A stretch of 64,000 bases of DNA from Alkalispirochaeta americana (GTDB lineage: Bacteria; Spirochaetota; Spirochaetia; DSM-27196; Alkalispirochaetaceae), in the NCBI RefSeq assembly GCF_900156105.1, contig NZ_FTMS01000016.1:38070-102069 (forward strand), written 5' to 3'. Below the pieces are notes generated by a model. It was not told where the DNA came from, did no database searches, and saw nothing but the letters and a program-made list of their open reading frames with translations. Positions 53,331 to 62,107 of this stretch are shown here, in pieces (position 1 is the stretch's first letter; the number at the start of each line of letters is the position of its first letter). Both the position numbers and the translations under genes were made by a program.

Positions 53331-54599
53331 ATGTCGTCAAATACCGAAAAGAATAAAGCAGGGACGGGCGGGGCTCGATTGTCCCGTAATCTTCATAAGT
53401 CAAAAAAACTTGAAAACGTCTGTTATGACATCCGGGGCCCCGTTCTCGAAGAGGCTCAGCGGCTTGAGGAGGAGGGGTTTCGTGTCACCAAGCTGAATAT
53501 TGGAAACCCGGCCCCCTTCGGCTTCGACGCCCCCGACGAATTGGTTCACGATGTGATTCTGAACCTGCGGGCTGCCCAGGGCTACGTGGACAGCAAAGGA
53601 ATTTTTGCGGCCCGGAAAGCGGTCATGCAACACTACCAGGCCCGGGGTATGCTGGATGTCCAGGTAGAGGATATCTACATCGGGAACGGCGTGAGCGAGC
53701 TCATCGTGATGACCATGCAGGCTCTTCTCAACGATGGCGATGAAGTCCTGATCCCTGCACCGGATTATCCCTTATGGACCGCTGCGGTGAACCTGGCGGG
53801 GGGAACGCCCGTGCATTACCGGTGCGACGAGCAGTCCGACTGGAACCCCGATCTGAAAGATATCCGGTCAAAAATCACTGACCGCACCCGGGCTCTGGTG
53901 ATCATCAACCCCAATAATCCCACCGGGGCCGTGTATCCTCGCAGTGTGATCGAGGAACTTCATGATATTGCCGCCGAGAAAGGGCTTCTGGTTCTGGCCG
54001 ACGAGATCTACGACAAGATTCTCTACGACGATAACGAGCACGTCTCGATTGCCACGTACTGTCGTGATATCCCCTGCATTACCCTGAACGGTTTGTCCAA
54101 GGCGTACCGTGCGGCAGGGTTTCGGGCAGGGTGGATGGTTCTGAGCGGCCGCGTCTCCATGATGAGGGATTACCGCGAGGGGCTCGATATCCTCTCCAAT
54201 ATGCGCCTGTGCAGTAACGCCCCTGCCCAGTTCGCTATACAAGCTGCTCTAGGAGGCTATCAAAGCATCAACGATCTTATTCTGCCAGGCGGGCGCTTGC
54301 GAGAGCAGCGGGATGTGGCGTGGCAACTCATCAGCGATATCCCGGGATTGACGGCGGTCAAACCCAAGGGAGCGCTCTATCTCTTTCCCAAAATCGATAC
54401 CAAACGGTTTAACATCACCGACGACAGACAGTTTGTCTACGATCTTCTGGTGGCAAAAAAAATTCTCCTGGTCCAGGGAACCGGTTTTAACTGGCCCGAA
54501 CCGGATCATTTCCGGATTGTTTTTCTTCCCGATCGGGAGGATCTGCGCCAGGCCATACACGAGATCGGTGACTTTCTGAGTAGCTACCGGCAGCTCTAG
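53331..54599 (+). CDS. alaA: AlaA-type pyridoxal-phosphate aminotransferase
   Basis: 422 residues of the class I fold. Seen are YIGNGVSELIVMTMQALL (cofactor phosphate site), NPNNPTGAVYP, ADEIYDKILYD and the Schiff-base lysine in LNGLSKAYRAAGFRAGW. The sequence pattern is closest to glutamate-pyruvate aminotransferase AlaA/YfbQ, which makes alanine. The basic N-terminal extension of about 25 residues is longer than in E. coli. GGAGAG precedes ATG 53331. Confidence 0.88.
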   Translation: MSSNTEKNKAGTGGARLSRNLHKSKKLENVCYDIRGPVLEEAQRLEEEGFRVTKLNIGNPAPFGFDAPDELVHDVILNLRAAQGYVDSKGIFAARKAVMQHYQARGMLDVQVEDIYIGNGVSELIVMTMQALLNDGDEVLIPAPDYPLWTAAVNLAGGTPVHYRCDEQSDWNPDLKDIRSKITDRTRALVIINPNNPTGAVYPRSVIEELHDIAAEKGLLVLADEIYDKILYDDNEHVSIATYCRDIPCITLNGLSKAYRAAGFRAGWMVLSGRVSMMRDYREGLDILSNMRLCSNAPAQFAIQAALGGYQSINDLILPGGRLREQRDVAWQLISDIPGLTAVKPKGALYLFPKIDTKRFNITDDRQFVYDLLVAKKILLVQGTGFNWPEPDHFRIVFLPDREDLRQAIHEIGDFLSSYRQL

Positions 54600-54661
54600 A
54601 AGGGTCGCCGGATCGGGCGTGTCCCGTCCGGGAGGGGGCACCCCCGGTTGGCCGGGAGCGG

Positions 54662-54691
54662 TTGAATCCACCCTGCTCGGGGGGGTATACT
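54662..54691 (+). promoter_or_regulatory. gltX promoter (TTGAAT-18-TATACT)
   Basis: TTGAAT 54662-54667 and TATACT 54686-54691. The predicted start is about 54698, leaving a leader of at most about 5 bases before ATG 54703, with no Shine-Dalgarno site. Confidence 0.7.
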
Positions 54692-54702
54692 CGCTCCCAG
54701 TC

Positions 54703-56160
54703 ATGAGTGAAAAACAGGTGAGAGTTCGTTATGCCCCGTCGCCGACGGGGATGCAGCATATTGGCGGTATCCGGACCGCCTTGTTTAATTATTTCTTTGC
54801 CCGGAGCAAGGGTGGGTCTTTTATTCTCCGGATCGAGGATACCGATCAGACCCGCTTTCACGAAGATGCGCTCCGGGACATCTATGAAACCTTTAGCTGG
54901 CTCGGGATTGAACCTGACGAGAGTCCCGATCACGGGGGTGATTTCGGCCCCTACGTTCAGTCCCAGCGGCTGGAACGGTACCAGAAGTACGCCGAAGAGC
55001 TGATTGCGTCAGGGCGGGCCTACCGGGATTACACTTCGGCCCAGCGGGGAGATCAGGGGGCGGCTCCCTATGCCTTTGAAGGCAGGAATCTTTCCCCTGA
55101 AGACCTTCAGCGCTACAAAGACGCCGGGGTTCAGCCCGTGGTGCGCCTCCTGGTTCCGCAAGAGGGCAAGACCGAGTTCGACGATCTGGTGCTGGGGCGA
55201 ATAAAGCGGAAAAACAAGGACCTCCCCCCGGACCCAATCCTCCTGAAATCCGATGGTTTCCCCACCTACCACCTGGCTAACGTGGTGGACGATCACCAGA
55301 TGGAAATTACCCATGTCCTTCGGGCGCAGGAGTGGGTCCCCTCCACGCCGATTCACCTGCTCATCTACGATGCCTTCGGCTGGGAGCCGCCCCGCTTTGC
55401 CCACTTGCCCATGGTGATGGGGAAGGACGGGGCAAAACTCTCCAAGCGCCACGGGGCAACCAGCGTGATCGAGTTTCGCCGCCAGGGCTACCTTGCCGAG
55501 GCCGTGATGAACTACGTGACCCTCCTGGGCTGGTCCTACGACGATTCCCGGGAGTTTTTTTCCTGCCGTGATCTGGAACAACTCTTTGCAATAGAAAAAA
55601 TAAACAAGGCTCCTGCGGTTTTTGACTACCGAAAGCTGGACTGGTTTAACGGACAGTACCTGCGAGAGCTCTCACCGGATCGGCTGGTGGACGAACTTCT
55701 TCCCTGGCTTCAGGCCGAGGGGTGGGCCACGACCCCTGCCACGGAGGCAGACCGGGATCGTCTCCTGGCGCTGATTCCTCTTATCCAGGAGCGGTTGAAG
55801 CTTCTGCAGGATGTGGTTCCGCTCACACGGTTCCTCTATCAGGAGGTTGACACCTGGGAGGCAGACGCATTGACACCGAAGAAAGCCTCGGCCCGGGAAG
55901 CCCTGGAGTGGCTGGACCAGGCATGGGCAGTGGTAGAGAAAGAGGGTTTTGAGGACCAGGAAAAACTGGATGAGGCCTTCCGGAAAGCGGCCGATGCTGC
56001 TGGAACGAAGGTAGGAAATCTGCTCATGCCCTTGCGGGTGGCTCTCACGGGAGGAACCGTCTCTCCTCCGCTGGTGGGATCGCTGCGGGAGTTAGGGCTG
56101 GAGCGGGCCCGAAAGCGTCTGGCCGGAGCCCGGACGGTGCTGGAAGCAGCGCTGTCCTAG
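54703..56160 (+). CDS. gltX: Glutamyl-tRNA synthetase
   Basis: 485 residues, class Ib synthetase. The HIGH-type motif is HIGG in YAPSPTGMQHIGGIRTALFN, and the KMSKS-type motif is AKLSKRHGA. FILRIEDTDQTR is the usual glutamate-site segment. The C-terminal helical anticodon domain runs to about residue 480. The upstream frame is open to 54619 but contains the promoter, so ATG 54703 (MSEKQVRVRYAPS) is the start. Whether it is discriminating or also charges tRNA-Gln cannot be decided. Confidence 0.97.
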   Translation: MSEKQVRVRYAPSPTGMQHIGGIRTALFNYFFARSKGGSFILRIEDTDQTRFHEDALRDIYETFSWLGIEPDESPDHGGDFGPYVQSQRLERYQKYAEELIASGRAYRDYTSAQRGDQGAAPYAFEGRNLSPEDLQRYKDAGVQPVVRLLVPQEGKTEFDDLVLGRIKRKNKDLPPDPILLKSDGFPTYHLANVVDDHQMEITHVLRAQEWVPSTPIHLLIYDAFGWEPPRFAHLPMVMGKDGAKLSKRHGATSVIEFRRQGYLAEAVMNYVTLLGWSYDDSREFFSCRDLEQLFAIEKINKAPAVFDYRKLDWFNGQYLRELSPDRLVDELLPWLQAEGWATTPATEADRDRLLALIPLIQERLKLLQDVVPLTRFLYQEVDTWEADALTPKKASAREALEWLDQAWAVVEKEGFEDQEKLDEAFRKAADAAGTKVGNLLMPLRVALTGGTVSPPLVGSLRELGLERARKRLAGARTVLEAALS

Positions 56161-56257
56161 GTGGCCGGTCCGGAAGCTTTTTCGGGCTTCTTAAGGCCCA
56201 GGAAGCTTTTCCTGATCGTCGACAACCATGACAGGGGTGTTGTATCGATATTAAAGG

Positions 56258-56266
56258 TGATATAAC
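56258..56266 (+). promoter_or_regulatory. Extended -10 element of glyS
   Basis: TGATATAAC (56258-56266) is an extended -10 box about 80 bases before the glyS start; TTGTAT at 56240 is a poor -35 at 15 bases. The 185-base gltX-glyS gap otherwise has a small GAAGC/GCTTC stem near 56170 that could help end the gltX transcript. Confidence 0.45.
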
Positions 56267-56345
56267 TTCCCCGATGCAGAAAATTTTGATGCGGCAGTAG
56301 CCACTACGCTGCCTGGCAAGAATCACAAGAAGGAGTTTGAGTGCC

Positions 56346-57698
56346 ATGAGTAACGAGCCGACCGTAGATCCCAAGACGATGGAAAAAATTGTCAGTCTCT
56401 GCAAGCGAAGAGGGTTTATCTTTCCCTCCTCCGAGATCTATGGAGGTCTTGCCTCGGCCTGGGACTACGGGCCTCTGGGGGTTGAGCTAAAGAACCGCCT
56501 TCAGCGGTTCTGGTGGCGCGAGATGACCCAGCTTCACGATAACATAGTGGGGCTTGACGCAGCGATCCTGATGCATCCCACGGTGTGGAAAGCCAGCGGC
56601 CACGTGGACAGTTTTTCCGACACCATGGTGGAGGACACAGTAACAAACGAACGCTATCGCTGGGACCACCTCACCGATGAACAGCGGGAGACAAAAACCA
56701 GCCCCAAGGGCAACCCCCTCTCGGAACCCCGGGAGTTCAATCTGATGTTCAAAACCCATCTGGGACCCGCTTCCGATTCGGGAAGTACCGTGTATCTGCG
56801 TCCCGAAACAGCCCAGGGTATCTATGTGAACTTCAAGAACGTCGTCCAGACCTCGCGGGTGAAGATCCCCTTCGGCATTGCCCAGGTAGGGAAGGCCTTC
56901 CGCAACGAGATTGTAACCAAGAACTTTATCTTTCGCACGGTGGAGTTCGAGCAGATGGAAATGCAGTATTTTGTGAAACCCGGGGAAGATGACCGGTGGT
57001 TCGAGTTCTGGAAGGCGGAGCGGCTCAAATACTACGAGAAGCTCGGCATTCGCCAGGATCATCTGCGTTTCGAAGAGCACGGCCCCGACGAGTTGGCCCA
57101 TTACGCCAAAGCCGCCTTTGATATCCAGTACCTCTTTCCCTTCGGATGGCAGGAGCTTGAGGGTATTCATAACCGGACCGATTTCGATCTCGCCCGGCAC
57201 AGCGAGTTCTGCGGGAAGGAAATCAACTACCTGGATGAGGAAACCAAGGAGCGATATATCCCCTATATCGTGGAAACCTCGGCAGGACTTACCCGGAGTG
57301 TGCTGATGGTCCTCTCCGACGCCTATGAGGAAGAAGAAGTTGGCGAAAACGATGTTCGCACCGTCTTGCGGTTCCATCCCATGATCGCGCCCGTACAGGT
57401 GGGGGTTTTCCCGCTTGTGAAGAAAGACGGATTGGCAGAAAAAGCCCGGGAGATCGAGATGGCTCTGCGGGAAGATTTTTCTACCTTCTACGATCAATCA
57501 GGCGCAATCGGTCGTCGCTATCGCCGGCAGGACGAAATCGGAACGCCCTTCTGCGTAACGATCGACTACGAGACGATGGAGCAGGGCACGGTAACCCTCC
57601 GCCACAGGGACTCCATGGAGCAGGAGCGCGTCTCTCTGGGTGAACTGGGCCAGCGGCTGCGGGAGGCGATCAAATCCTACAGGAGAGCAGATACGTGA
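56346..57698 (+). CDS. glyS: Glycyl-tRNA synthetase, homodimer (alpha2) type
   Basis: 450 residues, class II synthetase of the single-chain type shared with eukaryotes, archaea and some bacteria. Motifs include RRGFIFPSSEIYGGLASAWDYGPLG, RPETAQGIYVNFKNV, GIAQVGKAFRNEI (motif 2) and the C-terminal anticodon domain near HPMIAPVQVGVFPLV. ATG 56346 lies 10 bases after AAGGAG; TTG 56337 is too close to it. tyrS overlaps the stop by 4 bases (GTGA), so the two synthetases are coupled. Confidence 0.96.
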   Translation: MSNEPTVDPKTMEKIVSLCKRRGFIFPSSEIYGGLASAWDYGPLGVELKNRLQRFWWREMTQLHDNIVGLDAAILMHPTVWKASGHVDSFSDTMVEDTVTNERYRWDHLTDEQRETKTSPKGNPLSEPREFNLMFKTHLGPASDSGSTVYLRPETAQGIYVNFKNVVQTSRVKIPFGIAQVGKAFRNEIVTKNFIFRTVEFEQMEMQYFVKPGEDDRWFEFWKAERLKYYEKLGIRQDHLRFEEHGPDELAHYAKAAFDIQYLFPFGWQELEGIHNRTDFDLARHSEFCGKEINYLDEETKERYIPYIVETSAGLTRSVLMVLSDAYEEEEVGENDVRTVLRFHPMIAPVQVGVFPLVKKDGLAEKAREIEMALREDFSTFYDQSGAIGRRYRRQDEIGTPFCVTIDYETMEQGTVTLRHRDSMEQERVSLGELGQRLREAIKSYRRADT

Positions 57699-59026
57699 GC
57701 GAAGCAGCGGGTTCGGTGAAGCCAGGCGCCTTGGCAAGGCTGAAAGAGCGAGGTTTTTTTGCCCAGTGCACCGACGAGGCTGCCCTGGCAGAGCTCCTGG
57801 ATCGGCAACCGGTGACCTTCTATGTAGGGGTGGACCCCACGGGAAGCAGCCTTCACGCAGGGCATCTGGTTCCTCTCTACGCCATGGCCCATCTTCTGGA
57901 GTTTGGTCATCAGGCGATCGTGGTCGTGGGGGGCGGGACGGCTCGCATTGGTGACCCTTCGGGAAAGATCGAGATGCGTCGCCTTGTCGGGGTAGAGCAG
58001 GTGGCCGAAAACGCACGGTCAATCGGCTCCCAGATTGACCGGTTTCTCCGCAGGGGCGCTGCTTCGGCCTTTACCGCAGGTTCCGAAGGGGATGGCTCCC
58101 GGGAAAAGTCGCTTCCTGTCGATCTTGTGGACAACGCCGAGTGGCTTGCCAACCTGAATTATATCGATTTCCTGCGGGAGATCGGGCGTCACTTCTCGGT
58201 GAACCGAATGTTGAGCTTCGAAACCTACAAGATGCGTCTTGAGACCGGTCTGAGCTTCATCGAGTTCAACTACCAGCTTCTCCAGAGTTACGATTTTCTT
58301 CGTCTCTTCCAGACCAGGAACTGCCAGCTCCAGATTGGGGGGGACGACCAGTGGGGCAATATCGTCGCTGGCGTTGATCTCATTCGGCGCGTGGAAGGAA
58401 GCGAGGCTCGTGCCTGCGGACTCACGTTCCCGCTGGTTACACGGAGCGACGGCAAGAAGATGGGTAAAACCGAGAAGGGGGCTCTTTTCCTGGAGCCTTC
58501 CCTTATCTCACCCTATGATTTTTTCCAGTATTGGCGGAACGTTGCCGATGCCGATGTTCGAAAGTTTCTGTTGATGTATACCTTCTTGCCTCTGGCTGTT
58601 GTGGATGAGCTCACCCGCGAGGCCGGAGCAGCTTTGAATGCCGCAAAGGAGCGGCTTGCCCTGGAGGTGACTGCTCTTGTCCATGGCGAGGCCGAAGCCG
58701 AGGCGGCCCGCAAGGCGGCGCAGGCTCTCTTTCAGTCGGGAGATGCCGGTGCTGCAGCCGATATCCCCGGGGAAGACCTTCCTCTGAAGGAGCTTTCTGA
58801 AGGGATTGGCGTTCTGGAACTCTTTGTGCGGGCCGGCCTGGCCTCGTCCCGGGGAGAGGCCAGACGGCTGGTCCAGCAGGGCGGCGCCGTGATCAACGAT
58901 CGAAAAATCGGGGATGTGGAATCCCGGGTGGACGCCTCCTGGGCTCTTGAGAGCAGCCAGGGCGAGCAGGAGCTTCTGCTCCGGGCGGGAAAGAAGCGCT
59001 ACTTCCGCTTTCGCCTGGTCTCCTGA
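57695..59026 (+). CDS. tyrS: Tyrosyl-tRNA synthetase
   Basis: 443 residues. The class Ic core has YVGVDPTGSSLHAGHLVPL (HAGH as HIGH), QIGGDDQWGNI and KMGKTEKGALFL (KMSKS loop). A C-terminal S4 domain (about 375-440, LFVRAGLASSRGEARRLVQQGG) binds tRNA. The start is GTG 57695 with AGGAGAG upstream, in the overlap with glyS. Its 3' end overlaps the convergent rlmK by 28 bases. Confidence 0.97.
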   Translation: MSEAAGSVKPGALARLKERGFFAQCTDEAALAELLDRQPVTFYVGVDPTGSSLHAGHLVPLYAMAHLLEFGHQAIVVVGGGTARIGDPSGKIEMRRLVGVEQVAENARSIGSQIDRFLRRGAASAFTAGSEGDGSREKSLPVDLVDNAEWLANLNYIDFLREIGRHFSVNRMLSFETYKMRLETGLSFIEFNYQLLQSYDFLRLFQTRNCQLQIGGDDQWGNIVAGVDLIRRVEGSEARACGLTFPLVTRSDGKKMGKTEKGALFLEPSLISPYDFFQYWRNVADADVRKFLLMYTFLPLAVVDELTREAGAALNAAKERLALEVTALVHGEAEAEAARKAAQALFQSGDAGAAADIPGEDLPLKELSEGIGVLELFVRAGLASSRGEARRLVQQGGAVINDRKIGDVESRVDASWALESSQGEQELLLRAGKKRYFRFRLVS

Positions 59027-60045
59027 TCAGGATCCGGTTTGTGGCGATGTCCGGGCCTGCCGCTGAGCCGGCCGGCATCGCCCTTCAGGCTCCAGACGTG
59101 GTGAATGTTTGTGCCAAGAAAATCTTCCGGCATGGTCAGCTTTGTCAGACTGCTGATCTCCACGCCCCGGTCTTGCAGTTCCTGTCGCTTAAACTGGAAC
59201 CTCCGCTTGTTCGTAGAGAAGACAAGTTCTCCCCCCGGGTCCAGAAGGGACAGGCAGTCCATAATGAGCGGCACGTGATCCCGTTGAATATCCAGGGTGA
59301 CATCCATGTTTTTTGAGTTGGAAAAACTGGGAGGGTCCAGGATGATCAGGTCGAACCGACGGCCTTCATTCCGAAGATGTCCGATCTCCTGAATCACGTC
59401 GCCTCGCCTGAACTCGTGGCCTGCTGTAAAGAGGCCGTTAAGACGCAAATTATCCTTTGCCCAATCCAGGTAGGTCCTGGAAAGGTCAACCGTCACGGTT
59501 GACCGGGCTCCGCCGGCGATGGCATAGGCAGTGAAACTTCCGGTGTAGGCAAAAAGATTCAGAACCCGCTTGTTGGTACACCGCTTTGCCACATGCATGC
59601 GGAGCATCCGGTGGTCCAGGAAGAGGCCTGTGTCGAGGTAGTCCGAGAGATTCACCCGAAAGAGCAGGCCCTGTTCCTCCACAGTGATGGTGTAGTTCTG
59701 CCGGGCCACGGGCTCGTACTGGCTCTTTCCGCGCTGGCGTTCGCGCTGTTTGAAGAAGACCCGTTCCGGCGGGACTGTCAGGGTCCTCGCCGCCGTGTCC
59801 ACCATTTCCTGGAGCCACTCATCGTGTTCTTCCGGCGCCCGGTCGTGGGGACGCTGATATTCTGCGATGTGCAAGTGGCCGTCGTACCAGTCAATTTCCA
59901 GAGGAATCTCGGGAATGTCCCGGTGATAGACGCGAAAGGCCGTTGTCTGGACCCGTTTTGCGTATTTCCAGAGGTGGCGAAAGCGTTTTTTCAGGCGATT
60001 TGCCAGGAAAATCTTCTGCTCGTGTGTTTTTTCGTGGTCTGTCAT
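58999..60045 (-). CDS. rlmK: 23S rRNA m7G2069 methyltransferase, RlmK-type
   Basis: 348 residues matching the C-terminal (RlmK) half of the E. coli fusion enzyme RlmKL. An RNA-binding part (FLANRLKKRFRHLWKYAKR, YHRDIPEIPLEIDWYDGHLHIAEY, VFFKQRERQRGKSQYE) precedes the SAM domain (NLFAYTGSFTAYA, TVDLSRTYLDWAKDN, LDPPSFSNSK). RlmK modifies the base at position N7 and unwinds helix 74. Here it is a separate gene; the RlmL half is not in the window. A basic tail follows the catalytic domain. Confidence 0.9.
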   Translation of the reverse strand: MTDHEKTHEQKIFLANRLKKRFRHLWKYAKRVQTTAFRVYHRDIPEIPLEIDWYDGHLHIAEYQRPHDRAPEEHDEWLQEMVDTAARTLTVPPERVFFKQRERQRGKSQYEPVARQNYTITVEEQGLLFRVNLSDYLDTGLFLDHRMLRMHVAKRCTNKRVLNLFAYTGSFTAYAIAGGARSTVTVDLSRTYLDWAKDNLRLNGLFTAGHEFRRGDVIQEIGHLRNEGRRFDLIILDPPSFSNSKNMDVTLDIQRDHVPLIMDCLSLLDPGGELVFSTNKRRFQFKRQELQDRGVEISSLTKLTMPEDFLGTNIHHVWSLKGDAGRLSGRPGHRHKPDPDQETRRKRK

Positions 60046-60076
60046 AGAGAACTTTGTACAGTAAGGAGCGCCGGGA

Positions 60077-60748
60077 TCATTCCGACGCGTCCTTTGCCGG
60101 AGCCTGATCCCCCTGGTTTTGTTGTACCCGGAGCTTTACCGAGAGAACGGCGTAGCCGCTGGAGAGGTCCTCTTGCTGCACGATCACCCTGGAGGGGACT
60201 TTGATCTTGCAGTTGGTAAAATTCCAGATGGCACGAATGCCGCACTCTACCAGTTGATTGGTAATCTCCTGGGCGTGCTGGGAGGGAACGGTAAGAACTG
60301 CCACTTCGATGTGGTGATTTCTGATTATCGCGGCCATCTCGTCCGCCGGCGCAATGGTTATGCCGTTGATCTCGGTGCCGATTACGGCAGGATCTGTGTC
60401 TATTGCGGCGATTGCGTTGAGCCCGTGGCGGCTGAATTCGGAGTATCCCAAAAGAGCTGAGCCCAGATGCCCCGCTCCCAGCACGATCGCGTTATGGCTC
60501 CTGTTCCAGTCAAGGAAATCGTTGATCGCCTTGATCAGCTCCGGAACAGGGAATCCCATTCGGGGCTTGCCAATGATGCCTGTCACGGCCAGATCCTTTC
60601 GTACCTGGATCGGCTCCAGCTCCAGTTCTTCGGCGATGGTGGTCCCGGAAATGTAGGGGTGACCCTCCCGAGCGGCCGCTTCCACCACGTGAAGGTATCC
60701 CGGGAGTCGTTTGATGGTGGGCATGCTTGCCAGTTTCATAGTCTTCAT
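60077..60748 (-). CDS. rex: Redox-sensing transcriptional repressor Rex
   Basis: 223 residues. A winged helix (about 8-80; YISGTTIAEELELEPIQVRKDLA) is followed by a Rossmann domain with the NADH-binding GAGHLGSALLGY and the C-terminal swap helix. Rex senses the NADH/NAD+ ratio and represses fermentation and respiration genes. ATG 60748 gives MKTMKLASMPTIKRLPGYL; M9 is an alternative start. The frame is open much further upstream, but that is antisense to rlmD. It is divergent from rlmD. Confidence 0.95.
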   Translation of the reverse strand: MKTMKLASMPTIKRLPGYLHVVEAAAREGHPYISGTTIAEELELEPIQVRKDLAVTGIIGKPRMGFPVPELIKAINDFLDWNRSHNAIVLGAGHLGSALLGYSEFSRHGLNAIAAIDTDPAVIGTEINGITIAPADEMAAIIRNHHIEVAVLTVPSQHAQEITNQLVECGIRAIWNFTNCKIKVPSRVIVQQEDLSSGYAVLSVKLRVQQNQGDQAPAKDASE

Positions 60749-60781
60749 ATAATCTCTCTGCAACCTGTCTATGGAGCAACG

Positions 60782-60811
60782 AGTATATCCCATTTCGATA
60801 AAAAAATACAA
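60782..60811 (-). promoter_or_regulatory. rex promoter (TTGTAT-18-TATACT)
   Basis: On the minus strand TTGTAT (60811-60806) and TATACT (60787-60782) are 18 bases apart, about 34 bases before the rex ATG. No convincing Rex operator (TTGTGAA-N6-TTCACAA type) is seen. Confidence 0.55.
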
Positions 60812-60853
60812 ACACCTGACGAAATTTTTTCCGGACGTGCCGATTCCAGCCAG

Positions 60854-62062
60854 GTGAGAGGCGATCAGCTGAAGATTGCCCGGGTTGAACAGGTTGTCCA
60901 CGGCGGAGACGGCCTCCTTCGGCTTGAGGGTAAAGTGGGGTTCGTTTCGGGGGTCTTGCCGGGAGAGCTGGTCTCTTTTGTGATCACCCAGGAACGGCCC
61001 CGACAGTTTTGGGGGCTTCTGCGGGAGGTTCTTGAGCCCTCGCCTTCGCGCTGCGAGCCGCGGTGCCCCCTGGCTGGCCGGTGTGGTGGCTGCGATTGGC
61101 AGCATGCTTCCTATGATCACCAGCTTGAAATGAAGCGGGACGTGGTGGCCGAGGACTTTGCCCGAATCGGCAAGTTTTCGATTGACAGGAGCGTCATATC
61201 GGTTCTGTCCGGAGAGCCCTGGGGCTACCGGGAGCGGGTCCAGGTCCATACCAATTCCCGGGGATTGCCCGGCTTCAAGGCTCGTCGGTCGGGAGAGATC
61301 ATTTCTGTTTCGAACTGTCCCGTGGCGGCTGCAGAAATCAATTGCTTTCTGGATGGGGTGGCCCGGGGCGATGTTGCCCTGCCGCCGGAGAGGCGGGTTT
61401 CGCTGGCTCTGGCCGATCGGGGCGCTTCCGGTGACCGGGATGTTATAACTGCCCTGGAGAAGAAAGAAGCTCAACGTACCCTGGGAGGAGTCTCGTTCTC
61501 CTTCGACCCATCCAGTTTCTTCCAGGTGAACCGGGATCTTCTGGAGTGTCTTGCTCACGATCTGCGTGCCCGAATTGCCAAAGATTCTCCCCGTGTCCTG
61601 GTGGACCTCTACGCAGGCGCCGGTGTCCTGGGGGCGCTGGCTGTCTCGGGTGAAGGGGACTTCGCCGGGAACGTGCTCTGTGTCGAAGCGGACCGCAGAA
61701 ATGCCCGATTCATTAAGGAAAATCTCCTGCGAGCGGGTCTGGCGGCGCATCAGATCAGCGTCATTCCCCAGACCGCGGAACGGGCTGTGGCGACCAGAAA
61801 ATTTCTGGCTCATGTCGATCCGGCCACCGTAGCGGTCATACTGGATCCCCCCAGGGCGGGTCTTTCTGGTGAGTTGCGCCGATGGCTCCGGAAAGGGCGC
61901 TTTTCCCGCCTTTTCTACTTGAGTTGCAACAGCTCAACCCTGGCGAGGGATCTGGGAGAGCTGACCGATACCTACATGATTCAGGATGTAACGATCCTTG
62001 ACTTCTTTCCCCAGACAGCGCATATCGAAGTGTTTGTCGAGTTGCGGCTTGGGAAAAGCTGA
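60854..62062 (+). CDS. rlmD: 23S rRNA m5U methyltransferase of the RumA/RlmD family
   Basis: 402 residues. A TRAM-like RNA-binding N-terminus (about 5-55), iron-sulfur cysteines (CEPRCPLAGRCGGCDWQ), and a SAM domain with LVDLYAGAGVLG, LDPPRAGL and the catalytic cysteine in YLSCNSSTLARDL. The family makes 5-methyluridine at 23S positions 1939 or 747 (RlmD/RlmC/RlmCD) or in tRNA (TrmFO-independent TrmA); the iron-sulfur motif favours RlmD or RlmCD. GTG 60854 is the only start in the right place and has no Shine-Dalgarno site. The rex-rlmD gap is 105 bases. Confidence 0.9.
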   Translation: MRGDQLKIARVEQVVHGGDGLLRLEGKVGFVSGVLPGELVSFVITQERPRQFWGLLREVLEPSPSRCEPRCPLAGRCGGCDWQHASYDHQLEMKRDVVAEDFARIGKFSIDRSVISVLSGEPWGYRERVQVHTNSRGLPGFKARRSGEIISVSNCPVAAAEINCFLDGVARGDVALPPERRVSLALADRGASGDRDVITALEKKEAQRTLGGVSFSFDPSSFFQVNRDLLECLAHDLRARIAKDSPRVLVDLYAGAGVLGALAVSGEGDFAGNVLCVEADRRNARFIKENLLRAGLAAHQISVIPQTAERAVATRKFLAHVDPATVAVILDPPRAGLSGELRRWLRKGRFSRLFYLSCNSSTLARDLGELTDTYMIQDVTILDFFPQTAHIEVFVELRLGKS

Positions 62063-62088
62063 GGGACCCACAGATCCTCTGCAGGTAA

Positions 62089-62099
62089 TGGTATACAAT
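62089..62099 (+). promoter_or_regulatory. Extended -10 box of the last gene (TGG-TATACAAT)
   Basis: TGGTATACA (62089-62097) is an extended -10; TACAAT at 62094-62099 is an alternative register. The ATG of the next gene is at 62108, 8-10 bases later, with no Shine-Dalgarno site. No -35 box is evident. Confidence 0.5.
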
Positions 62100-62107
62100 A
62101 TGTAGCC

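Noticed and set aside
60816..60853. Leaderless promoter for rlmD
   Set aside because: No TAnnnT hexamer lies 6-11 bases before GTG 60854; CTGACG at 60816 has no matching -10 box.
60749..61813. In-frame upstream extension of rex on the minus strand
   Set aside because: It is antisense to rlmD, and Rex proteins are about 210-225 residues; the real start is ATG 60748.
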